Positions 50,028 through 61,071 of a stretch of 64,000 nt of DNA are shown here, piece after piece. The stretch covers positions 10,408,839 to 10,472,838 of the forward strand of contig CM049316.1 of NCBI GenBank assembly GCA_026874595.1, given 5' to 3'. Made by a program: the position numbers and the translations under genes. The stretch is from Sipunculus nudus (Eukaryota; Annelida; Sipuncula; Golfingiida; Sipunculidae). The notes below the pieces were generated by a model. The model saw only the letters and a list, made by a program, of their open reading frames with translations. It was not told where the DNA came from and made no database searches. Position 1 is the stretch's first letter, and every line of letters begins with the position of its first letter.

Positions 50028-50149
50028 GGACTTTTAAGGAGTATTATTTTCTTGGGATTAGAACCAGAGGAACCGCAGCTCCAGTGTGAGGGAAAGAATT
50101 ATGGCTGATGGAGCGGCCTCCGGGTCATATTCCCAGCTGCTAGTCACAA
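50028..50149 (+). CDS. First coding exon of an unidentified gene (5' UTR plus 16 codons)
   Basis: The acceptor is a strong pyrimidine tract ending in TTTCTGTTTCCAG. The exon has 73 nt of 5' UTR with an in-frame TAG (50059-50061), then ATG at 50101 in good context (A at -3, G at +4). The frame reads MADGAASGSYSQLLVT and ends one base into the next codon at a CACAA|GTAAGG donor (GT 50150-50151), so the next exon should begin in phase 1. The local base composition is clearly richer in G+C than the flanks. The peptide is too short for me to name a family. It looks like a disordered, Ala/Gly/Ser-rich N-terminus, with no signal peptide or hydrophobic stretch. No matching second coding exon was found before the right edge, so the following intron exceeds 13.8 kb. 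It is the best gene evidence in the window. Confidence 0.65.
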
Positions 50150-52938
50150 GTAAGGCATTTGATTACGGTACAAAACATCAGTTTTGATTATCAGATACTG
50201 TGGTTGTTTATAATTTGCTTGGGTTTCAAGTTTGCAGTATTCACAGTAGAGATGTAATCATGAGTATAAAACCGCCTTCAATAAGATGCCCCCTCTTCTC
50301 AAGTGAACATTCATTTATATAAATAGTGTAGCCTTATTGGCATCTTATAAATTATGTACATTGTTTTGGACTGTTGCTTTGCAAAGCAAATGATTGATAT
50401 GATTAATAATAACAGCTCCTTTATATTATCTGTAAATAAAATATTAATAATCCCATTAATAATATGTGATCTTGTTTAATAGTTACAGATAATGAGAACT
50501 TCAGCTTGTTCTTTGTTCAGTTGTGTGCTGTTCAAATTTTTAAGGATTTTGGGTACACAATAATTACTCAATTATAGGTCACTGTGTAGGACTGAGATCT
50601 CTAATGGGACCCTCGTGGCATTGATAAAGTGTACATTGCAAAAAAAAATAACCTTGTGAATATTAAGCCAGCCATGGTATTCTGACAAAAGTTTATTTCT
50701 GTGGAATGAGGACAAAACTGAACCCATCTTTAGGACAAAATGTGTCCAATATTGTATGACATGATTCTGTTCTTCATATATCCTTTTTTATTAATGTGCA
50801 TTATTCACATCTCGCTCCGTCATTCATTTTTCATTCACATGTCTCCATGTGATCCATATCTATGTTCTTTCACATCTATCCATTTTATCCAAGTCTTTCT
50901 TCATTATTCAGAGCTCTTCACTATTCATGTCTTATTTCATTGTGCATATAATTCTTGTTATTCCTGCCTCTGAAGTTTTGTCTCTGTTCATTTTTCAGAT
51001 TTCTCTTCATTATCTGTGTCTCCTTTCATTGTTCATATATACCTGTTTATTATTCTTGCCTCTGATAAAAAGGTTGGAATATTCCTTGCTATTACTCAAT
51101 GTGCAGTGGCAGATCTAACTGCCATACTCACAGACTTACCCACTTAGATGTGATAAAAAGTATTCATCTGCTTGCACATAATTGTCTCCACTGAGTTCAC
51201 AGAAGAGTTTGACCACTTGTGACCTTGACCTTGATCTTCAAGGCCAAATATGTGGATTTATGTTTTCAGAACAGCCATTACTGTTGAGATAGTGCATACC
51301 CCCCCCCCCCCCCCCCCTCAAATTTGGTAATGGCCCGTGGTGGGTATTTTGCCTGCAAAAACAAAGCCGTTTTAGTTATCAAGCCTGTATGTTCACCAAG
51401 TATCAAATTCTGATGGACTCAGTTATCACTACAGTTCAAACAACAAACCAAATTAATGGATTTAAATGGAAGAGCGAGAGAAATAATATCCCATCAGTCC
51501 CAGTAGCTCTGGTGTTATGGAGACCGTGTATGCTTGACTTCAGCGTCTGCCTATCATGATCAAGAATAATAATTAATATTTACAGAGCCAATGTGATAAA
51601 ATACAGCATACTGTTACATATTGCAAATTGTCTGCAGAGAACTGTATTATTTTAAATCAATAACAAATCACCATCTGGCTCCATTCAACTTAATTAGGTT
51701 GATGACACTGATGCTGTTGTACACGTGTAATTGTGCATCTTAATAGCCATCTATTTCAACAGAACCATTGTCTGCAGGACCTTCAGTTGGTTAACCTTCA
51801 GTTAATTATACTATATGAAATATTCATACACTAAAACAAAAGCAGCATGGTTTTAATAGAACTAGTGAATCATGTTATCAGTGTTGTATTATAATTACTA
51901 TAGACAATATTGATTACAGTAGTTGAATACAATAACCCATGGAAATAAAATATGCATTTATTATTGTGACACAGGTGTAGGTTGGTTTTAGAAGGTTATG
52001 GTTTTGTTTGTGCTGATGGTTTGGAGTTGTATTTTGCTACTATATCAGTTGTTTTTGTGACTGTAAGTGGGCAAGATACATTGTGGCAAAACAGAAAATC
52101 CTGGAATCCTCTCAGCTCCCTTACCTGGAATTAATATTACATTTTGAGGCCAGTGTTGTAACTAATAGGTGAATTAGAGTCACCAGAAGTAAACAAGAGT
52201 GTCAGTCTGTCAGATGTTGATGGGCTGCAGCAGTGCTGGGATCAGGTCTGTAGCAGGCTCATGCTTGGCTGTGGATATCTATTAAGATAAGATAAACATG
52301 TCTGTGAGTGTTATCTCAGCCACCTGGTTCTGCCTGGCCAGGTAACCATGGTTCTCCTCAGGTTGTAATCAGCCCCATGGTTTACATTATTGACTCTGGT
52401 TACCAGGTCTGGGGTCACTAACTGTGACACAAATAGTGGTCTCAAGTGGCCTTACCCCCATCAATAAACATTGTTACATGACCAATACCCTGCTCTTGCA
52501 AGTGAAGAGTGGTTGTTCACTTGTGTCTTAATGAACTTTTAGCAGCAGTGAAATTTGATAAGATATATTTTTAGTGGAAGTGCTGAGCATTGCCTATAAT
52601 TTTCATTTCGCACAATATTGCAGTATCTTTAAGAGAATTGTGATACATTTTCTGGTATGACTTATTTATATACAGCAAAAAATTTGTTTTGTGCCATTGA
52701 CCCAATCCACAAAATGTAACATTTTTCACAAATTGTAACAAGTTCTAAAAGACTTGAGTTGTTATTGATCCCTAACCTATTTTGGTATAATTTTAAAAAT
52801 ACATATTGGGCAGTCATGTTATTAGTTTAAATCACTTGATGGATTTCCCTAATCCTGTTGTCTCCAAAATAATAAATGACAGGTCTCCATTCCAAAAAGA
52901 TGTTCTGGTCAATTAGAATGCCCTTTTGCTATATATTT
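50150..52938. other. Probable intron, unassigned sequence
   Basis: AT-rich sequence after the coding exon. It contains a 19-nt C run (51299-51317) and a short isolated patch, GTGACCTTGACCTTGATCTTC, at ~51220-51240 that resembles half-site repeats in inverted direction. No further exon with convincing borders was found. Confidence 0.55.
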
Positions 52939-54340
52939 GTATCCGGCAAAAGTTTTGGGGATACTATGTTTTCAGCTGCACGCCGCTGCCGCGTAGGTGT
53001 CCGGAGATGTCCTCCGTAACCGCTGGGCGGAATTTTACGAAACCAGGGATTATGTTCGGGTCACATGTGAACTGCTGCGCCCGGATTTTGTTTTGACCTC
53101 TGACCTTTCCTCTGCGCTCTGCGTCTGTTTGTGCGTCTGTTTCCACACATAAACCCACATATCTCGGAAACCGTTTGACCGATCAGGAAAATTTTTTTGC
53201 ACAAATGTAGCCCTTGGAGAGCTTTATAACATACACAAAAAATGGTGGCGCCACCTGCAACCATGTTTGCACAGTGTCCATCTGTTCGTCTGCCTTGGGT
53301 TAAAATCACTCATATCTCTGCAGTGACTAGACTAATTCACCTGAAATTCGGCATGCGTAAACATCCTGGATAGCTTTTCTGATTTTATGACAGGTGGCGC
53401 CACCTACATTCACTTTTACGCTGCAGACATCCAAGCTCATATCTCGGGAACCGTTTGACCGATCAGGAAAATTTTTTTGCACAAATGTAGCCCTTGGAGA
53501 GCTTTATAACATACACAAAAAATGGTGGCGCCACCTGCAACCATGTTTGCACAGTGTCCATCTGTTCGTCTGCCTTGGGTTAAAATCACTCGTATCTCTG
53601 CAGTGACTTGACTAATTCACCTGAAATTCGGCATGCGTATACATCCTGGATAGCTTTTCTGATTTTATGACAGGTGGCGCCACCTACATTCACGTTTACG
53701 CTGCAGACATCCAAGCTCATATCTCGGGAACCGTTTGACCGATTGGGCCAAAATTTTGCATGTGTATAGATCTCACATAGCTCTTCATCATACACAAAAC
53801 TTTTTTGCACAAATGTAGCCCTTCGAGAGCTTTATAATATACACAAAAAATGGTGGCGCCACCTGCAGCCATTTTTGCACAGCTCCTGTCTGTTTGTCTG
53901 CCGTGGGATAAAATCACTCATCTCGGCAGTGGTTTAACATATCTGCCTAAAATTTTGCAGGTTTATACATCCCCGACAGCTCTCTTGATTTTATGACAGG
54001 TGGCGCCACCTGCATATTAGTTTATGCAGCAGACATCCAAGCTCATATCTTGGGAACCGTTTGACCGATTGGGCCAAAGTTTTGCATGTGTATAGTTCTC
54101 ACATAGCTCTTTATCATATGCAAAACTGGTGGCGTCACCTGCAACCATTTTTGCTCAGCGTCCATCTGTTTGTCTGCCACGGGCTAAAATCACTCATATA
54201 CATGTAGTGGTTTGACTTATCTGCCTTAAATTTTGCATATGTATACAACTTGGATGGCTTTCTGGATTTTGTGGTGGGGGGGGGGGGCAACCTACATACA
54301 CAATTTGGCTGCAGACATCCATGCTAATATGCAACACTTC
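52939..54340 (+). mobile_element. Degenerate family A-like element with ~280-bp tandem core
   Basis: It starts GTATCCGGCAAAAGTTTTGG and GGATACTATGTTTTC, clearly related to the family A 5' end, but the CCCCAGACAAAGTC half is mutated. The core has about four units of ~280 bp (starts near 53157, 53438, 53718, 54042), each with CATATCTCGGGAACCGTTTG, GGTGGCGCCACCTGCAACC and ACAGGTGGCGCCACCT. No GGCACC stem-loop or CTAG end is seen near 54.3 kb, so the 3' end is lost or belongs to another family. A 12-nt G run is at 54276-54287. Confidence 0.6.
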
Positions 54341-54609
54341 ACTCTATTTCCCCTTGCCACTCAATCCATGCCTCACTTCACCTGTTCTACTCTGATTTAG
54401 GCAGATACATGTAGTCGCTTGTCGACTACCCGTATTCTAGTTTGTTTGTGCTTTGGTCCCATTTCTGGGAATTCAGTGTAAAAATACCTTGTGATTGATG
54501 TTCTGAGTCTCTTCATACATATCAGGCCAAATCATGTCATAAAAGCACCTGTACTGTATACACAGTGTATCTGTCAGACATTGAATGATACTGCGGTTGG
54601 CTTGTTATT

Positions 54610-56034
54610 CGCGGTGGTTTTAGAGAGCATAAAGGACTTTGGGGTCACATGGTCAAAGGTCAAGGTCACAAGGGCTATCTGTTCACAAATTAGTTTCCAG
54701 ATGATAACTCCAGTTTAGTTTGACATGTTGGTTTCAAACTTAACTTATATATGACTCACCACTAAAGTAAGAACTGTGTCAATTTGGGGTCCAACGGTTA
54801 AAGGTCAATGTCACAGGACTCATTTCTTGAAAAAGAATGCATATGCATTTGAAGCCAAGCTTTTCATCCCAAACCTTCCATCTTCAAGATATTACTAACC
54901 TGCCAATAGGGGAAGATTCTGTTCAGTTTTGGGGTCATGAGGTGAAAGGTCAAGGTCACAGTACCCACTTATTTAGAAAGATTGTGGATGCATTTTAAGC
55001 CAAATTTTCATCCCAAACCTTCCATCTTGCACATATTGCTGAGCTGCCAATAGGGAAGAACCTGATTGATTTGGGGGTCACAAGGTCAAAGGTCATGGTC
55101 ACAGTCACAGGGGGTCATCTTTTCACATTTTTGTTTCTGGATGTTAACTCCAGTTTGAATTGACATAGTGGTTTCAGTTTTGACTTGTATATGACCCACC
55201 AACAATTTTATGAACCCTTTTGATTTTGGGGTCATATGACCAAAGGTCAAGGTCACAGGACCAACTTCTTTAAAAAGAATGCATATGCATTTGAAGCCAA
55301 ACTTTTCATCCCAAACCTTCCATCTTACACATATAGCTGAGCTGCCAATAGGGGAAGAACCTGATTGATTTGGGGGTCACAAGGTCAAAAGTCATGGGCA
55401 CAGGGGCCCATCTTTTCACATATTTGTTTCTGGATGATAACTCCGTTTTGGATTGACATATTGGTTTCAATTTTGACTTATATATGACCCACCAATAACC
55501 CACCAACATCTTCTAGATGTTGCTCACCTGCCAATAGTGGAAGTAACTTATGGATTTTGGGGTCACAAGGTCAGAGGTCAAGGTCATGGGGGCCATCAAT
55601 CCACATATTAGTTTCCAGATGATAACACCAGTTTAGTTTGAAATATTGGTTTCAAACTTGACTTATATATGGCCCACCTTTAAAGTAAGAACTGTTGATT
55701 CTGGGGTCATGAGATCAAAGGTTTAGGTCACAGGACCCACTACTTTAGAAAGATTGTGGATGCATTTTAAGCCAAACTTTTCCTCTCAATCCTTCCATCA
55801 TCAACATGTGGTGCACCTGCCAATAAGGGAAGTTTCCTTTTGATTTTGGGGTCACAAGGTCAAAGGTTAAGGTCACAGGGACCATCCATTCACAATTTAG
55901 TTTATGGATGATAACTCCAGTTTGGGTAGACAGGTTGGCTTCAAACTGATCAAAGGACCAATATTTTGGAAAACCTCAAACATATATCCTTAAAGACAAA
56001 TGCAGCTGAGGGCCGAGGCCCATGGGTCCCTAGT
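54610..56034 (+). mobile_element. Family B element, copy 7, 5'-truncated, with AGGTCA-rich array
   Basis: The 3' end at ~56003-56034 reads CAGCTGAGGGCCGAGGCC, then CATGGGTCCCTAGT, a diverged form of the B terminus. The core (54.63-55.95 kb) is four to five diverged units with GGTCAAAGGTCAAGGTCACA and CATTTGAAGCCAAACTTTTC, like the B copy at 11.3 kb and the A arrays. No 5' AGCTCAGCTG end was found. Divergence among units is higher than in A copies, indicating an older insertion. Confidence 0.6.
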
Positions 56035-57309
56035 TATTATAATTATTTACATATGCCCCATTGCAAAAATGGAACCCCGTGAAACTATGAAAATGAGCTT
56101 GAGAGCAGAAATTGAGCTCCGTAAATATAAAGCCAACTACAGTATTGGTTTAGACTGTATTTTATCATCTTTATATCACATTATCTATTAATCATTATCA
56201 GTAGTTTGGGATCCTTAATAACAACAGCATCTGCCATTATAAAACCCACTTGCACCATGTTTTTCTCAGTTTACCACTGTTCTATGATACCAGCCCCCCC
56301 CCCCCCCCTATGATAAAACACATTTAATTATAGACTGAAGAAAAATTATGAGTTTTCATGAGTCTGACAGATTCTCTGTATGGATTATCATAATATTATG
56401 TCAACCCTATGAAGTTCAAATGAAACCCAATCTTTAACAAAATGTTTATAAATCACCTCTATGTTCTTTTCCCATGTTGTACCATAAGAAGAGTAATTAT
56501 GTTGTTATATTATTATTATGGTGTTGAACTACTGAAAATGATCATTGTATGATACAACAATGTTTTTCTACTCCAGTGGCAATGTCATATTCAATTTACA
56601 TAATCCCCCCCCCCCCCAAAAAAAAAAAAAACGAATCATTAATAATTATTGACACCTAACCCCTCCTGTGTTCATAAATCATTATAAAGACAGGATAGTG
56701 AAGGGTATTGTAAATTCCGGTTTGAGCTATTAATTTATCATGTGCAGTTAATAAATTGCTTCTTTTCCTTATCCATCAAGGGGAGTACATTTCCCGTCCT
56801 AAAGGCATAGGATGTATGGCAAATAGCACGTTTAAATATTCATTATGACCAAGATAACTTTTCCTTTGTTACACACAACAAGGAAGTCTGTGTCTGAGAT
56901 TGTAATGGCGAGTTATTTTACAGAACTGGCTGGATAATTACTTCCTGGTGGCTTTATGGTATCAACAGGCCCTAGGTCACATGATCAAAGCACTGACCTC
57001 TGACTTTTGTACCTTAAACCAATCAGGGGTATGGTGTTTGTTTGCTAACTGTACAAGATATATATCAGGTTTTTACCTGGACTTCTTTGACAGAAGATTA
57101 TTAAAATTAAAACCAGTATAATTTCTGGAATAAAATTCATACCCTAATTTGCTAAACTAAATGTTGTTTCTAAAGGTTTGTTACAAGTTTATAAATGTCT
57201 AACTCCTGTTCCATCCATTGTATGTAGTAGGTGTGACATTCGGGTGATATACATGACAGTTGTTTTTATGATCTCCCTGGCGGTTTGACAATACACACAG
57301 GTCTTAATT
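56035..57309. other. Unassigned intronic sequence
   Basis: No gene or named repeat apart from two C runs (56294-56308 and 56605-56617, the latter followed directly by a long A run). Confidence 0.55.
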
Positions 57310-59929
57310 GTATCTCCAGACAAAGTCGGGGGATACTATGTTTTCATACCGGTCCCGCCGCCGCCGCCACATATAAATCTTGTTGGCGCGATAACCCAAA
57401 AAATATTTCACGGAACTTTACCAAACTTGGTATATGTATAGATATGGGTAAGAGGACGACGCCTATTTAAAATGAGGTCATGACCTTTACTAGGAGAGTG
57501 TCCTTGACCTTGAATAGGTCCAATTTTGGGGAAAATCACACAAATTCTTTAATATCTCAAGAAATCTTGCATGGATTTATCCCAAAATCAAGTTGATGGA
57601 AGATCATGGATAGGGTTGTCATGTTCCAGAAAATGGTGGCGCCACCTATTATTCTTTACTTGTTTTCATGCCGTTAAATACCCCCAAAATTGCCACCTTA
57701 CAGTACTGTGAGCATAATAAGTCAAAAACTAATGGACAGATTTCTTTTATATTATGCATATACATAGGTATGGGTTATGGGATGATGTTTATTTAAATTG
57801 GGGTCATGACCTTTCCTATGATAGTGGCCTTGACCTATTATATATATTATATATATTGCCATATATGGTGAAAATCACACACCTCTTATGATATCTCCAG
57901 TGTTGATAGCCATATGGATTTCAAACATGACTTATGTATGGCCCACCACTAAAGTAAGAACCCTATAGGTTCTAGGTTCATGAGGTCAAAGGTCAAGGTA
58001 ACTGGACTGGCATTTTAAAAGATACGGTGGATGCATTTTAAGCCAAACTTTCATCCCAGGTCTTCCATCTTGAATATATAGCTCACTTGCCAATAGTGGA
58101 TGATCCATATAAATTTTGGGGTCACAAGGTCAAAGGTCAAGGCCACAGGAGCTATCTGTCCAAAAATTAGTTTCTGGATGATAATTCCTGCTTTTATTGA
58201 TGTATTGATTTCAAATTTGACTTATATATGTCCCATTGAAAAAGCAAAACTCCAATTGATTTTGGGGTCATGAGGTCAAAGGTCAAGGTCACAGGACACA
58301 TCTTAAAAAAGATTGTGGATGCATTTTCAGCCAAACATTTAATCTCAGACCTTTCATCTTGCACATATAAGTCATCTGCCAATAGAGGAAGACCCCTATC
58401 AGTTTTGAGGTCACAAGGTCAAAGGTGAAGGTCACAGGAGCCATCTGTCCAAAAATTAGTTTCTGGATGATAATTCCTGCTTTTATTGATATATGGATTT
58501 CAAACTTGACTTGTATATGTCCAATTGGAAAAGCAAGACCCAAATTGATTTTGGGGTCATGAGGTCAAAGGTCAAGGTCACAGGACACATCTTTAAAAAG
58601 ATGTGGATGCATTTTAAGCCAAACTTTCATCCCAGGTCTTCCATCTTGAATATATAGCTCACTTGCCAATAGTGGATAATCCATATAAATTTTGGGGTCA
58701 CAAGGTCAAAGGTCAAGGCCACAGCAGCTATCTGTCCAAAAATTAGTTACTGGATGATAATTCCTTCTTTTATTGATGTATGGATTTCATACTTGACTTG
58801 TATTTGACCCATTGGAAAAGCAAGACCCGAATTGATTTTGGGGTCATGAGGTCAAAGGTCAAGGTCACAGGAAACCTCTTTTAAAAGGTTGTGGATACAA
58901 TTTCAGCCAAATAATTCATCTCAGATCTTTCATCTTGCACATATAGTTCACCTGCTAAGAGTGGAAGACCCCTATCAATTTTGAGGTCACAAGGTCAAAG
59001 GTGAAGGTCACAGGAGCCATCTGTCCAAAAATTAGTTTCTGGATGATAATTCCTTCTTTTATTGATGTATGGATTTCAAACTTGACTTGTATTTGACCCA
59101 TTGGAAAAGCAAGACCCGAATTGATTTTGGGGTCATGAGGTCAAAGGTCAAGGTCACAGGACACATCTTTATAAAGATTGTGGATGCATTTTCAGCCAAA
59201 CAATTCATCTCAGATCTTTCATCTTGCACATATAGTTCACCTGCCAAGAGTGAAAAACCCCTATCAGTTTTGAGGTCACAAGGTCAAAGGTGAAGGTCAC
59301 AGGAGCCATCTGTCCAAAAATTAGTTTCTGGATGATAATTCCTGCTTTTATTGATGTATGGTTTTCAAACTTGACTTGTATATGTCCCATTGGAAAAGCA
59401 AGACCAAAATTGATTTTGGGGTCATGAGGTCAAAGGTCAAGATCACAGGACACATCTTTAAAAAGATGTGGATGCATTTTCAGCCAAACATTTCATCTGA
59501 GATCTTCCATCTTCCACATATAGTTCTCCTGCCAAGAGAGGAAGAAAACTATCAATTTAAGGTCACAAGGTCAAAGGTGAAGGTCACTGGAGCCACCTGT
59601 AAAAAATAATTAGTTTCTGGATGATCATTCCTGCTTTATTGATGTATAGATTTCAAACTTGACTTGCATATGTCCCATTAGAAAAGCAAGACCCAAATTG
59701 ATTTTGGGGTCATGAGGTCAAAGATCAAGGTCACAGGACACATCTTTATAAAGATCAAGGTCACAGGACCAACATCTTCAACAAGATTGTGGATTGTTAG
59801 ATGGAAGAAACAATAAATATGCCAAGTGTCAGTATATGCTGCTAAAAATGGGGGTCTGTTCTTAAAGGGGGGGGGGGGCCTACTATGTCTGGGGATACTC
59901 TGGCACCTGCGGTGCCAAGAAATGTCTAG
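57310..59929 (+). mobile_element. Family A Helentron-like element, copy 5
   Basis: It starts GTATCTCCAGACAAAGTC (one change from the family sequence) with (CCG)4 nearby. It ends with TGTCTGGGGATA, stem-loop GGCACC-TGC-GGTGCC and tail ending CTAG at 59929, then T. A small AT-repeat expansion (TATTATATATATT) at ~57836-57855 is unique to this copy. The core has about six ~288-bp units with AGGTCAAAGGTCAAGGTCA. A 12-nt G run (59867-59878) precedes the 3' inverted repeat. No coding capacity. Confidence 0.9.
57980..59770 (+). repeat. ~288-bp tandem array with AGGTCA direct repeats
   Basis: Same unit type as at 34.2-36.5 and 47.9-49.7 kb. Short frames on both strands recur with the unit and are not genes. 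Confidence 0.85.
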
Positions 59930-61071
59930 TTAGTTTTACCCTGAGTCAGTGGTAATGTATAAATCAGGGAAGCTGTCTTTGCTGGCTGTCATTCAAGTTT
60001 TAACCTGCTTAGCCTAGTTACACCAGATGTGGCTGCCAATTCTGTGGATTTATCACACCCAAACTTGTTACCCTCTGCCAGGAAGGTATAATGGTTTCCC
60101 TTTGGTTCTTTGGTTGGTTTATCTGTTAGCAATTATACACAACACTTTTGAATTTTGATGAAAATGTGTGGAGGGTGAGGGAAACACTCAAGGAATAAAG
60201 CATTAATTTTTGGAGGTGATCTTTATCACTGTAATTCATTTATAAATCAGATTTTATAACATTACAATGTAGGGGGGTCCTTTATCCTCAGATATCAGCC
60301 GCAGGTAACAGCTGCTGCAGACACAGACATACTTTTCCTACAGTCAGAACTTAAATATAAGCAGTATTTGGCATTTAATCTTAGCTTGGGCTTGCATATA
60401 TAGTTTAGATTAGAGCCCTCAGGAAATGTAATTGCTTTTGCAGGGTAATATTTCAGGAGGAGCTAGATTGCCTCGGGGCTGCATGTTGATATTGATGTTA
60501 AAGAACACGGCAGTGGTAAAAAATAAAGCCATGATTAACAGACAGAATGTCTAGATAAAACATCTTTCATATAATACTGTTGTGCGTTGCCCTTTTTAGG
60601 ATCATGTATTTATTTGCTTCGGTCATTGTTGTGCCTGTGGTCTTTTGTGTTATTATACCTTGTTTATCTTGGTGGGATATTTATTGAGTTTGTCTTGGTT
60701 CCACTGGCTTCGGGCTCATTATATTTACAATGCATCTGGACTTATCCTGGCATCGGATTAAGAAGAAAAATTCCCAGACAATTGTTCTTATGTAGCTCTA
60801 TTGTTTTGTAATGACGTTATGGTGTCACATAAATTATGCATGTCCATGAATAATATCTGGTGTTTAAGTAGACCACGTTTGATAAAGACAAGGTTTTATA
60901 TCTACAGTACCAGTTAGAGAGGAGGCATTTGTACTGACTTATTCCAGATAAGACTTTAAATTATGGGTGCACATGTACTGTAGATATGAGGGCTATGATA
61001 ACAGGTTTTATGTCCTGTGTGTTTGTTATTTATGAGTGAATTGAAGCAGACAGAGCTGAATTATGTGTCTC
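59930..61071. other. Unassigned intronic sequence
   Basis: A 74-codon frame at 60587-60811 follows a CCCTTTTTAG acceptor-like word. It encodes a hydrophobic, composition-biased peptide and does not have the phase expected after the 50-kb exon. I do not call it an exon. Confidence 0.5.

Noticed and set aside
60587-60811. 74-codon frame preceded by an acceptor-like CCCTTTTTAG, considered as a second coding exon
   Set aside because: The hydrophobic, Leu-rich peptide reads like translated AT-rich DNA, the phase does not fit the 50-kb exon, and there is no good donor.
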